A DNA stretch of 64,000 nucleotides from an uncultured Coriobacteriaceae bacterium (lineage in GTDB: Bacteria; Actinomycetota; Coriobacteriia; Coriobacteriales; Eggerthellaceae), in assembly GCA_902768975.1 (NCBI GenBank), contig CACXMZ010000006.1:124001-188000 (forward strand), given 5' to 3'. The notes below the pieces were generated by a model, which was not told where the DNA came from, searched no databases, and was given only the letters and a program-made list of their open reading frames with translations. This document shows, in pieces, positions 45,295 to 53,239 of this stretch (position 1 is its first letter; every line of letters begins with the position of its first letter). Position numbers and translations under genes: made by a program.

Positions 45295-46137
45295 ATGAAG
45301 AACGTACTTAAGATTACGACTCTTGCGGCTGTTGCGGGCGTGTTGGCCTTTGTGCTGGCTGCTTGCGGTGGCAACGCTGCACCGGCAAGCAGTGCTGCTT
45401 CGAGTGGCGCGGCCGAAGGCGGCAAGATTGTGGTGGCAGCAACGCCAGCGCCCCATGCCGACATCCTGCGCGACGCCGTGGCACCTATTCTGGCGGAAAA
45501 GGGCTACGAACTGGAAGTCCAGGAATTCACCGACTATGTGCTGCCCAACACAGCAACCGAAGAAGGCGAAGTGGACGCCAACTTCTTCCAGCATGACCCT
45601 TACCTGAACAATTTCAACGAAGAACAGGGCACTCACCTGGTAAGCGTGTTGGGTGTTCACGTGGAACCCATGAGCGTATATGCGGGCAAGACCACTTCCC
45701 TCGAAGACCTGCCCAATGGTGCCCACGTGGCCGTTCCTAACGACGCAACCAACGAAGGCCGCGCGCTGCTGCTTTTGCAGACGGCTGGCCTGATCACGCT
45801 TTCCGACCCCGAAAATCTGGAAGCTACGCCGAAGGACATCAAGGACAACCCCAAGAACCTGCAGTTCGTGGAAGTTGAAGCAGCCACCGTGCCCACCGTA
45901 TTGCCCGACGTGGACATCGCGGTCATTAACGGCAACTATGCTATTTCGGCAAACCTGGACAGCAGCCTGGCTCTGTTTACCGAAGGCGCCGAAAGCCCCT
46001 ATGTAAACGTTATCGTGGTGAAGGAAGGCAACGAAAATAACCCCGCCATTCAAGCGCTGGTTGAAGCAACGCTTTCCGACAGCGTGCGCGAATACATCAA
46101 TAGCAAGTACAACGGGGAAGTGGTTGCTGTTTTCTAG
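45295..46137 (+). CDS. metQ: Methionine-binding lipoprotein, NlpA/MetQ family
   Basis: The 280-residue protein has a lipoprotein signal with lipobox LAAC (Cys near residue 22) and the NlpA fold: VVAATPAPHADILRDAV, then LPNTATEEGEVDANFFQHDPY, and PNDATNEGRALLLLQTAGLI. It captures methionine outside the membrane for MetNI. ATG 45295 follows AAAGGGAG; ten upstream in-frame codons are not part of the signal peptide. The gene is separated from metI by 131 bp that carry its own promoter. Confidence 0.94.
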   Translation: MKNVLKITTLAAVAGVLAFVLAACGGNAAPASSAASSGAAEGGKIVVAATPAPHADILRDAVAPILAEKGYELEVQEFTDYVLPNTATEEGEVDANFFQHDPYLNNFNEEQGTHLVSVLGVHVEPMSVYAGKTTSLEDLPNGAHVAVPNDATNEGRALLLLQTAGLITLSDPENLEATPKDIKDNPKNLQFVEVEAATVPTVLPDVDIAVINGNYAISANLDSSLALFTEGAESPYVNVIVVKEGNENNPAIQALVEATLSDSVREYINSKYNGEVVAVF

Positions 46138-46161
46138 CAGCGGGGAAGCGCTTGCCGTAGT

Positions 46162-47532
46162 CTAGCGGCTGGCTTGCACAAGCTCTAACAGAGCGTCCCG
46201 TTCGTTAGGAACTTCTTCGTTAATAACGGCATCAAGGGCTGCGTTGAGGACTTCTCCGACACGCGGCCCTTCTTCTATTCCTAGGGCAATTACGTCGCTG
46301 CCCGTTATGGCAAGGTCCTGAAGCGTATAGGCATCGCCACGGGCCAGCACTTCGTCGAGGCACCCTTCAAAGTCCTGCGCCATTGTGCCGCGCTCCCTAA
46401 ATTCGGGCGCATGGCCAAGGGCGTCGGCCACTTGCAGCTTGCAAAGCGCGCGCACTAATTCGGGGCGCCCTTCCAGCTGGCGCAGCATCCGCTTGACCAT
46501 TTTGTGGTTGGCGGGGCGGTGCGTGTCGTGAAAGCGCACGAGCAGTTCAACATCGTGGCTGAGTTGGCCAGGCATTTTGAGGCGCTTCATAACACTAGCC
46601 GCAATTTCGGCACTCACCATGGCATGGCTGTAGAAATGCCCCTGCCCGTTGGTACCCACACTGAAGGTGGCGGGCTTGCCCACATCGTGCAGAAGGGCGG
46701 CCCAGCGCAAGAGTGGTTCGGGCGGCGTGGCTTCTACTACGTAGGCTGTATGTTCTAACACGTCGTAGATGTGGTAAGGGCTTTTTTGGTCGTGTCCGCG
46801 CATGGGCGCCAGCTCTGGCAGGGCGGCATCGATGATGGTGGGGTAGTTCATAATCACTGTGCGCACGTGGGCTCCGCAAATGAGACGCGTAAGTTCAATG
46901 GCAATGCGCTCGACCGAAACTTTGTTTAAGCGTTCTACCTGCGCGTTTGCACCTTCAAGTGTTTCGGCGTCAAGTGAAAAGCCAAGCTCGCTTGCAAAGC
47001 GTACGGCGCGCAGAATGCGCAAGGCATCTTCCCCAAAGCGTTCCTGTGGTATGCCCACCGCACGGATGATGCCTGCTTCGGCATCCGCCGTACCACCATA
47101 AGGGTCGCACAGGCCGCGCGTGGGGTGGAAGGCAATGGCATTCATCGTGAAATCGCGGCGCGCCAAGTCTTCTTCAATGGTGCTTACGAACTGCACCGCG
47201 TCGGGGTGACGTGCGTCGCTGTAGCTGCCTTCGGTGCGGTAGGTAGTAACTTCAATGATGCTTGCCTCGGGCGCTGGAAGCACGGAAAGCGTGCCATGCG
47301 CCACGCCCGTTTCGAAGGTGTGCATGCCGGCAGCTTCGCAGTGTTTTTGAACCTGCTGCCAATGGGCGTTGGTGGCAATGTCGATGTCGTGGACGGGGCG
47401 TTCAAGCAACACATCGCGCACAAAACCGCCGACCACCCAGGCTTCAAAACCGGCGCTTTCGAGCACCTGGATTACGCGTGCGGCATTTTCAGGAAGGGCA
47501 TGTATAAGACGGTCTGTGATGGCTGTATTCAT
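46162..47532 (-). CDS. cca: CCA tRNA nucleotidyltransferase with HD domain
   Basis: The 456-residue enzyme adds or repairs the 3' CCA of tRNAs. The catalytic head has GFEAWVVGGFVRDVLLERPVHDIDIATNA, in which the DxD aspartates bind metal (only the GGFVRD and DIDIAT parts are diagnostic). RRDFTMNAIAFHP follows. A C-terminal HD domain is present (WAALLHDVGKPATF, FYSHAMVSAEIA). The gene is divergent from the transglutaminase-like lipoprotein gene. Its ATG lies six bases from a probable -10 box, with no ribosome site. Confidence 0.94.
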   Translation of the reverse strand: MNTAITDRLIHALPENAARVIQVLESAGFEAWVVGGFVRDVLLERPVHDIDIATNAHWQQVQKHCEAAGMHTFETGVAHGTLSVLPAPEASIIEVTTYRTEGSYSDARHPDAVQFVSTIEEDLARRDFTMNAIAFHPTRGLCDPYGGTADAEAGIIRAVGIPQERFGEDALRILRAVRFASELGFSLDAETLEGANAQVERLNKVSVERIAIELTRLICGAHVRTVIMNYPTIIDAALPELAPMRGHDQKSPYHIYDVLEHTAYVVEATPPEPLLRWAALLHDVGKPATFSVGTNGQGHFYSHAMVSAEIAASVMKRLKMPGQLSHDVELLVRFHDTHRPANHKMVKRMLRQLEGRPELVRALCKLQVADALGHAPEFRERGTMAQDFEGCLDEVLARGDAYTLQDLAITGSDVIALGIEEGPRVGEVLNAALDAVINEEVPNERDALLELVQASR

Positions 47533-47538
47533 ACAGAT

Positions 47539-47544
47539 ATCGTA
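47539..47544 (-). promoter_or_regulatory. Candidate extended -10 for cca
   Basis: Read leftward, TGATACGAT ends six bases before the cca ATG. If used, the cca mRNA would be leaderless. Confidence 0.35.
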
Positions 47545-47640
47545 TCATTGAACGGCAAAGATTTGCTGTGCGTATGTGGTCGGCGCTTGAGTGGTGACTG
47601 TGCCATCGTTCGTGCAGCAGGAAAGGCTACCGTTACGACC

Positions 47641-49698
47641 GTGCAAACCAGGCGTCCCGTTAAAAACCCGAAAGCTGTGCATTCTGCCAATAGCGCGCAA
47701 GCTGCAGGTCGCGCCAATGGCGTACTAGCAGTGCATTCCGCACAAGCCGCAGGTCGCGCCAATAGCGTGCAGACCAAGCAAGCTCCACACCGCGCGCAGG
47801 CAGTGCAGCAAAGCACGCCGCGCGTGTTTCTTTGCGCATGCATGGCAGCGTTTTGCATAGTTGCAGCATTGTGCCTGGGCGCATGCAACGCTCTGCCGGG
47901 CACGGGTGGCACGGGTGCCTTACATGAAATGACAGAAACAGCCGCCCAGGCGGTAATCGACGCCCGCACCCAACAGATTCAAAACTCTATTCAGGCGGCC
48001 GCAGACCTTGCGGGTGAACTTTCTGCACTCGAAAGCAAGATCGAAAATGCCTGCAGCGTTGCCGACAATCCGGACTTCTATGCTGAACTCGACGAACTCC
48101 AGGCCACGCATGCCGAAAAGCTCGAACAGGGCCAAACATTGGTGGCCGACGCGCGTAAGCAGGTGGACGCCGGCATTGCCTGGGTGGAAGGCGTGGCGGC
48201 AGAATCTGAAGAAGCGGCCCAAGCAACGGAACATTTTATGCGTCAGCTGAACCAGGCGCGCACAGGCTTGGCAGAAATGGCCGAACTCATGAACTACGAG
48301 CAGCACCAGCTTACTGCACGCAACGCTTTGGGCAACCCGCCTGAAAACCCCGAATTGGGCAGTGTGGGCGACTACTACACTGCGGTGTGGGCAGCCTATG
48401 GCGCCTACGACGCAATCAGCGCGCCCCAGTGCATGGAAGACCTGAACGCACGCTTTGCTGAACTGTGGGAAATGGCGGGCACCTACTATTACAACATGTC
48501 GGAAGCGGGCGCGAGCCACGAACTGGACCGCCGTAGTCTTGTCCAAATGATGGACTGGGTGGCCGCGCGCGAAAAGCTTACGCTCAAGCAGCAAAGTTGG
48601 GTGGCGGGCAAGCAATACGACTATGTCATCGACATGATGGCCGACCGCATCGACCCTGAAGCTGCCCCTGAAGTTGAATTCCATGCCATTGAACGCGTTT
48701 CGCCCAACCTCTACGATTCGCTCGATTCGGTGCTCGAACTAACGGTGTGCGCCGCCCATGAACAAGACGTGATTATCGAAGTTGAAATCGCGGGCCTCAC
48801 GCTTACGCACACTACCAAGCTTACTCTTCAGCCAGGTGTGAACTACTTCGAATTGAAGCCTGAGCTGCTGCCAGGCCTGACGGTGGCCGACCTTGAATCT
48901 GCTTCTACTACGCAGCTCGACTACCGCATGACCAGCCCCGATGGTACCGTGGTGGACGCGCAAAGTGCGAGCGTTGAGGTGCTGACCATCTACGATTACC
49001 TGTGGTACAACGACAACTTCGGCTTCGCTGCCCAATACGAACTCTTTGCCTGGCTGCGCCCTGGCCACGCAGTTATCGACGACCTGGTCCGCCGTGCTGC
49101 CGACTACGTGGGCGACTGGACCGACGGGGAATTTAGGGAAATTAACGGTTACCAATATGGTGCAGACTGGTATGGCACCTTGCTGCAGGTGGCGGCCATT
49201 CAAAAGGCCATGTCGGATTCTGGGGTGGTGTACATTATCGACACCTACACGCCCCGCGCCGATCAGCGCGTGCTTACTGCTGCGGCCGTGTTCGAAAAGC
49301 GCCAGGCGCTCTGTATTGAAAGTTCGCTCGTCATGGCGAGCGCCCTGCTTTCGGCGGGTATGCACCCCATGCTCATTATTACGCCCACGCACGCACAGGT
49401 GGCCGTGGAAACCTGGGCGGGGTCGGGCCAGTACTTCCTGATCGAAACGTCGGCCTTGCCCTATGGTGGTTTGGACCGCGGCATGGACTCGGGTAATTCC
49501 TGGGCCTGGGGTGGCCTGACGCCGGTGTATGACGACGGTGGCTCTATTGCTTGGGTCGAGTCGGGCGGTTCTTCAGACACGTGGGTGCGCTACTTTAACA
49601 TGGTGGAAGACTTTAACTCCGACACCTACGGCGGCATTTTCGTTATCGACTGCAACCTTCAGCGCATCTTGGGCATTACTGGGCTCGAAGCTATGTAG
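47641..49698 (+). CDS. Transglutaminase-like lipoprotein
   Basis: The protein (685 residues from GTG 47641) has a basic N-terminal stretch with two 15-residue repeats, a lipoprotein signal (VFLCACMAAFCIVAALCLGAC) and a helical Ala/Glu-rich part. A C-terminal transglutaminase-like domain holds Cys558 (QALCIESS), His584 (TPTHAQVAV) and a third acidic residue, Glu602 (FLIETSAL). It should be anchored outside the membrane and act on peptides or wall proteins. The start is uncertain: GTG 47803 would give a normal short signal peptide (MQQSTPRVFL). An upstream open frame back to 47125 overlaps cca and is not credible. The next gene converges from the right. Confidence 0.78.
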   Translation: MQTRRPVKNPKAVHSANSAQAAGRANGVLAVHSAQAAGRANSVQTKQAPHRAQAVQQSTPRVFLCACMAAFCIVAALCLGACNALPGTGGTGALHEMTETAAQAVIDARTQQIQNSIQAAADLAGELSALESKIENACSVADNPDFYAELDELQATHAEKLEQGQTLVADARKQVDAGIAWVEGVAAESEEAAQATEHFMRQLNQARTGLAEMAELMNYEQHQLTARNALGNPPENPELGSVGDYYTAVWAAYGAYDAISAPQCMEDLNARFAELWEMAGTYYYNMSEAGASHELDRRSLVQMMDWVAAREKLTLKQQSWVAGKQYDYVIDMMADRIDPEAAPEVEFHAIERVSPNLYDSLDSVLELTVCAAHEQDVIIEVEIAGLTLTHTTKLTLQPGVNYFELKPELLPGLTVADLESASTTQLDYRMTSPDGTVVDAQSASVEVLTIYDYLWYNDNFGFAAQYELFAWLRPGHAVIDDLVRRAADYVGDWTDGEFREINGYQYGADWYGTLLQVAAIQKAMSDSGVVYIIDTYTPRADQRVLTAAAVFEKRQALCIESSLVMASALLSAGMHPMLIITPTHAQVAVETWAGSGQYFLIETSALPYGGLDRGMDSGNSWAWGGLTPVYDDGGSIAWVESGGSSDTWVRYFNMVEDFNSDTYGGIFVIDCNLQRILGITGLEAM
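47704..47763 (+). repeat. 45-bp direct repeat at the start of the transglutaminase-like lipoprotein gene
   Basis: The 15-mer GCAGGTCGCGCCAAT occurs at 47704-47718 and 47749-47763 in similar flanks, encoding two copies of SAQAAGRAN. It lies between the two possible start codons. Confidence 0.7.
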
Positions 49699-49802
49699 TT
49701 GCAAGACTGCTTGCCGCAGCCACGAGCAAAAACACAAAAGTCAGCATTAAAAGGAATCCCCCTAAAAAAAGACCGGTCAGGCCTACCTGGGAGCCTTGTG
49801 GC

Positions 49803-51155
49803 CTAGCCTGCGGTTGGAGGCAGAGAAACGCCAATTGCCGCTAGAGTCAAAAACGCGAATGTGACAATGAGCACAAAGGCCCCGATGAAAAGAAGACTGC
49901 GCCAATTGAGTTTCCCAAAGCTGTGGGGGAACCGCTTTTTAAGACGGCTTTTATCCAACAGAAGCAAGACGATATACAGAACAATTGCAGGAATGACCAA
50001 CCCATAGCCGGTGTTGTTTACTATGGCCGGGTACTGTGCCATGTTTTCTGGGACGTTGAAAATACAGGAAATGCTTGCTCCTATAACAACAAGTGCAGCA
50101 AGGGCAACAAGGGTATTCCAGACAACTCCGACTATGGTGCGTGCAGGATGCTGTTCGCGCGTTCCTTGTGGCGCCTGCGGGGGCTGAAGGGGAACAGGCT
50201 GAGTGCTTTGGGTATAGCCTGGCTGAGCAGGCGGCGCATAACTCGCTTGGGTAGGTGGCGCGTAGTTCGGCTGGGCAGGTGGTGCATAGTTAGCTTGAGC
50301 AGCTGGCGCATAGTTGGGCTGCTGGTTTACCGCAGATGCCCCGGAGCCATGATTCTGCATGGCATTTAGAAAGGCAGCCTTAAGCTCCAGCGCGCTGGCA
50401 TAACGATTGTTCGGGTCAAACGCGGTGGCTTTTACCAGCACGTCTTGCAAGGGCGGGCTAATGCGTGCGTCCTTGAACCGCGCTTCGACAACTGCGCTAC
50501 TCGGCGTTTCTTCCACAAGGCAGAAATACAGAAGCATGCCAAGCGCATACACGTCGCTGCGCGTGGTGGTTTGCCCGTAGCCAAATTGTTCGGGTGGCGC
50601 ATAGGCGCGCGTACCAAAATGCATGGTGTCGCTGCTGGCCTGGTCCTTTAAGTCACGCGCAATGCCAAAATCAATAATGAAAACCCGGTTGTTGTGCACC
50701 ATGATATTGGACGGTTTTAGGTCGCGGTGAATAAGCGGAGGATTAAAAGCGATGTGCAATTCGTTCACGGCGTCGCAAATCTGCGGGAACAGGCAGGCCG
50801 TAAGTTCAGGGGATGGGTCGAGGCGATATATAAGATCTTGAAGCGTTTCGCCAGCAATATAGTCCATGACCACAGTTAGCTTCGTTTCGTCTGCATAACA
50901 TTCGTGGATAAAAGGAATAGAGCTGCTGGTAAAACCCGCTTGTTGCTGTTCGAAAATACGCTCGTAAGCCTGGCCGAGCCCCGTGTCGCGCTTGATGGTT
51001 TTGCGGATAAAGGGGCCGCTTTCCGTCCCGTCTTCAGCGCAGAGGAAAACGACATCGGTATGTTCGAAGTCAGACGCTTTCAGCGACGTGTCCACGCGGT
51101 AGCGGTCTTGTCGTGAAAGCGAATTAAGGTATTGAGTAAGGGCGTCATTCGTCAT
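49803..51155 (-). CDS. Membrane-bound Ser/Thr protein kinase
   Basis: The 450-residue protein has a Hanks-type kinase domain (residues 1-265) with the catalytic loop LIHRDLKPSNIM, the DFG motif IIDFGIAR and the APE-like AYAPPEQFG. The glycine loop is not obvious. A Pro/Tyr/Gln-rich linker of 8-residue repeats follows, and then about three membrane helices. It phosphorylates proteins at the inner membrane face. No PASTA or other sensor domain is present, unlike PknB. An HTH protein gene lies just upstream on the same strand. A TGCTACTAT box seven bases before the ATG suggests a leaderless mRNA. Confidence 0.9.
   Translation of the reverse strand: MTNDALTQYLNSLSRQDRYRVDTSLKASDFEHTDVVFLCAEDGTESGPFIRKTIKRDTGLGQAYERIFEQQQAGFTSSSIPFIHECYADETKLTVVMDYIAGETLQDLIYRLDPSPELTACLFPQICDAVNELHIAFNPPLIHRDLKPSNIMVHNNRVFIIDFGIARDLKDQASSDTMHFGTRAYAPPEQFGYGQTTTRSDVYALGMLLYFCLVEETPSSAVVEARFKDARISPPLQDVLVKATAFDPNNRYASALELKAAFLNAMQNHGSGASAVNQQPNYAPAAQANYAPPAQPNYAPPTQASYAPPAQPGYTQSTQPVPLQPPQAPQGTREQHPARTIVGVVWNTLVALAALVVIGASISCIFNVPENMAQYPAIVNNTGYGLVIPAIVLYIVLLLLDKSRLKKRFPHSFGKLNWRSLLFIGAFVLIVTFAFLTLAAIGVSLPPTAG
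50233..50328 (-). repeat. Four 24-bp tandem repeats in the kinase linker
   Basis: Four 24-base units (50233, 50257, 50281 and 50305) encode the octapeptide PPAQPNYA with small changes. They form the spacer between the kinase domain and the membrane. Copy number could vary between strains. Confidence 0.75.
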
Positions 51156-51162
51156 GTTGTTT

Positions 51163-51168
51163 ATAGTA
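51163..51168 (-). promoter_or_regulatory. Extended -10 promoter of the Ser/Thr kinase gene
   Basis: Leftward TGCTACTAT ends seven bases before the kinase ATG at 51155. There is no ribosome site, so initiation on a leaderless transcript is likely. Confidence 0.5.
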
Positions 51169-51221
51169 GCAAATGCCTTTTGCTTACACCTCCAGGGTTT
51201 CCCCTTTTGCTTAAGCGGGCA

Positions 51222-51680
51222 CTAACAAATTGTGTCTTCTTTGAAGCGGTAAAGTTCCTGGTCGGTTTGGAGAAGATTGTAGCCATGGTCGAGGCAAAAG
51301 ATAATGATGGCGTCACGGCGGTTTTTGCAATAGAGCTCGTTGACGCCTGCGGCCTGAAGACTGCGGTTTGCTTCCTTCAAGGTCATCTTCATGGCAAAGA
51401 TGATTTGAAGAATCTTGTTGCGCGTGGCGTTGCGCTGGCCCATGAAAATCTGGTAACCATAGGTTTCGTTGAGGCCCGCTTCACGAATAACATGGGAACG
51501 TTCCAGACCCTTTTCGTCGAGAAGTTGTTGCAGATAGTCGGGCAGGCTGCGCGTGGTAATTTTGTTTTCGGCGGCGAATTGCGCAGGGTCGGGCGCAGCA
51601 AGGAGCTGTTCGAGCAATTCTTCTGTCAGCGGCTCTTTCACGCGGCGCTTCCTGCGCTTTCTCTTAGGTCTTGTAATCAT
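51222..51680 (-). CDS. HTH-domain protein next to the Ser/Thr kinase
   Basis: The 152-residue protein has a very basic N-terminus (ITRPKRKRRKRRVK) and a central XRE-like helix-turn-helix (GLERSHVIREAGLNETYGYQ, then NKILQIIFAMKMTLKEANRS). The last ~50 residues form an unknown tail. It probably binds DNA, and as the kinase neighbour (66 bp downstream) it may be its substrate; that is inference. ATG 51680 was chosen because the only upstream start would place a strong terminator hairpin inside the coding region. Confidence 0.75.
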   Translation of the reverse strand: MITRPKRKRRKRRVKEPLTEELLEQLLAAPDPAQFAAENKITTRSLPDYLQQLLDEKGLERSHVIREAGLNETYGYQIFMGQRNATRNKILQIIFAMKMTLKEANRSLQAAGVNELYCKNRRDAIIIFCLDHGYNLLQTDQELYRFKEDTIC

Positions 51681-51689
51681 TGTAATAGA

Positions 51690-51720
51690 AAGAAGTGGGC
51701 GGGCGCAGGTGCACCCGCCC
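51690..51720 (-). terminator. Terminator after the DUF4190/DUF5067-like gene
   Basis: The stem GGGCGGG / CCCGCCC (51697-51720), continued by two further pairs past one mismatch, is followed leftward by ACTTCTTTCT. It lies 11 bases after the stop of the gene at 51731. Confidence 0.7.
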
Positions 51721-51730
51721 TTCATAGTGT

Positions 51731-52654
51731 TTATTCGAGCTTAAAGGTTTGTTCTGCAATGATTGTGTTGTCGAAACTAATAATCTCCTGAATTTCGACT
51801 GTTAAGTCGCTGTGGTCTTTGATAGGGTAGGGCCATTCAAAACTAGTAGTGCCACCTGGCTTTACGTTGGCTGAATAGCCGTCCTGATTAACGTCGTCAG
51901 AAAAAGTGAAGTCGGTTATTTCGACACCATTCTGGTAGGCGCGTGCTATGTAGTTATAAGCAAAAGCAGTCGTTTCATCCGTCGTGTTGGTCCAGGTATA
52001 GGAAACAATTGCAATCTCGTTACCATCGTAGTCTTGACCAAGCCTTACGCCGTCAATGCTTATCTGGGCCTGTGAAGCTTCTGCAGCAGCAGGTTCTGAA
52101 GCGGCTTCTTCAGTGGCAGACGCCGCGGCTGCATCCTGTGAGGGTTCAGCACTCGTGGCAGCTTCTGCGGCAGCGCTTGTCTGGGCGGGCGCTTCCTGTG
52201 CTGCACTTGTTTGTGCCGTTTGTTGGGTTGCACTCGTAGCAGATCCTTCGCTCTTGCTGCTATCGGAAACTGCTGCAGCGGTGCCGTACATAAGGAAGAC
52301 TACTGCTAAGGCCAAGATGCTCAAAATGATGCCCGCAATGGCAATACCCTTACCTTTTTGCTTTCCGTTTTTCGTGCTAATAAGGCCCACGACTGCCAAC
52401 ACAAGACCAAGGAGACCCATGATAATCGAGCCTAAATTCATGAGAGGAATAAACGAAAGAAGGAACGCAAGAATGCCAAGGACAAGACCTGCAACAGCAA
52501 GACCTGACGTTCCAACCGTTGCTACGGGCTGTTGTACGGCAACTCCCGGTTGCTGAATAGGGGGCTGCTGAACCTGTTGGGCTGGTTGGACCTGCTGGGG
52601 GGCTTGCTCAAGGGGCGTCTGCTGGGTTTGTTGTTGGTTCATTTCATCAGGCAT
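51731..52654 (-). CDS. Membrane-anchored DUF4190/DUF5067-like surface protein
   Basis: The 307-residue protein opens with a Gln/Pro-rich cytoplasmic tail. Two hydrophobic hairpins follow (GLAVAGLVLGILAFLLSFIP and GIAIAGIILSILALAVVFLM) in the DUF4190 style, then an Ala/Ser/Thr/Glu-rich linker. The extracytoplasmic C-terminal beta domain has VSYTWTNTTDETTAFAYNY and VKPGGTTSFEWPY, resembling DUF5067/DUF4352 modules. The role is unknown; such proteins are often abundant surface or stress proteins. A GGAAAGGAA site precedes the ATG. Confidence 0.8.
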   Translation of the reverse strand: MPDEMNQQQTQQTPLEQAPQQVQPAQQVQQPPIQQPGVAVQQPVATVGTSGLAVAGLVLGILAFLLSFIPLMNLGSIIMGLLGLVLAVVGLISTKNGKQKGKGIAIAGIILSILALAVVFLMYGTAAAVSDSSKSEGSATSATQQTAQTSAAQEAPAQTSAAAEAATSAEPSQDAAAASATEEAASEPAAAEASQAQISIDGVRLGQDYDGNEIAIVSYTWTNTTDETTAFAYNYIARAYQNGVEITDFTFSDDVNQDGYSANVKPGGTTSFEWPYPIKDHSDLTVEIQEIISFDNTIIAEQTFKLE

Positions 52655-52870
52655 GATAGTTCCTTTCCTAAAAGAGCTTTTACGTATTGCCTGTAAAAAT
52701 GCTAGCTAAGCCCGCAGCTAAATACATTAGCTGCCAGCTAATATTTTTGGATTCATGTCGGGCGTGCGCCTGGACTCTGCTCGGTATTACTTCTGGACTC
52801 GGCTCAGTCCTTCGCTTGAACTCAACTTAGCCTCTATCTGGACTCTTCACGTGTCGGAAGCAGCGGGAAT
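52655..52870. other. Non-coding gap with small palindromes upstream of the DUF4190-like gene
   Basis: It contains the palindrome TTAGCTG-c-CAGCTAA (52727-52741), a related TAGCT/AGCTA pair just before it, and three copies of CTGGACTC (52770, 52793, 52838). No gene is seen. It should hold the promoter of the leftward gene at 52654. Confidence 0.5.
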
Positions 52871-52895
52871 TAAAAAAGGCCAGGAAGCCCTGACC
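52871..52895 (-). terminator. Terminator of the tRNA-Gln/tRNA-Glu transcript
   Basis: Leftward, GGTCAGG-gctt-CCTGGCC (52878-52895) is followed by TTTTTT. It begins nine bases after the tRNA-Glu CCA end. Confidence 0.85.
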
Positions 52896-52903
52896 AAATG
52901 ATT

Positions 52904-52980
52904 TGGTAGCCCTGACCGGATTCGAACCGGCGATCTCCGCCTTGAGAGGGCGATGTCCTAAACCGCTAGACGACAGGGCC
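52904..52980 (-). tRNA. tRNA-Glu (anticodon CTC)
   Basis: A complete cloverleaf can be folded on the minus strand. The acceptor GGCCCTG pairs with CAGGGCT (one G-U), the anticodon loop is CTCTCAA on stem TCGCC/GGCGG, the T-arm contains GGTTCGAATCC, and the 3' CCA is encoded. It reads GAG codons. It lies four bases downstream of tRNA-Gln in one transcript. Confidence 0.95.
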
Positions 52981-52984
52981 AAAG

Positions 52985-53058
52985 TGGCTGGGGTAGCAGG
53001 AGTCGAACCCACACATACGGAACCAGAACCCGCTGTACTACCATTATACGATACCCCA
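52985..53058 (-). tRNA. tRNA-Gln (anticodon CTG)
   Basis: On the minus strand the acceptor TGGGGTA pairs with TACCCCA. The anticodon loop TTCTGGT sits on stem GCGGG/TCCGT, the T-loop is GGTTCGACTCC, and the discriminator G is followed by CCA. It reads CAG codons and is the first tRNA of the pair. Confidence 0.95.
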
Positions 53059-53090
53059 GCTTAGTGCGTTCGCGCCCAGGGGCGCGAGTG

Positions 53091-53096
53091 AGTATA
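53091..53096 (-). promoter_or_regulatory. -10 box of the tRNA pair
   Basis: Leftward TATACT lies about 33 bases before the tRNA-Gln 5' end. The -35 (TTGCGC) is at long spacing (20 bp). Confidence 0.45.
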
Positions 53097-53239
53097 TTAG
53101 CTGCTTGCAGGCATTCGCGCAACTTTCCCAAGGAAATAAGCAAAAAACTTGCGAAAAGCCCTTGCCATTTTCCATGCGGCTGATAAAGTAGACAGTCCCT
53201 CATTCAATGCCTTCGGAAGAGCTCCAAAGGAGGCGATGA

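Noticed and set aside
45205-46053. 282-codon antisense frame over metQ
   Set aside because: It is a shadow of a clear MetQ gene; the His/Val/Phe-rich translation is typical of antisense reading.
47125-47640. N-terminal extension of the transglutaminase-like lipoprotein
   Set aside because: It overlaps cca on the other strand and would bury the lipoprotein signal 250 residues inside the protein.
52770-52845. Three copies of CTGGACTC as a possible repeat array
   Set aside because: The copies are short and unevenly spaced (23 and 45 bases), so this is neither CRISPR nor a clear iteron array.
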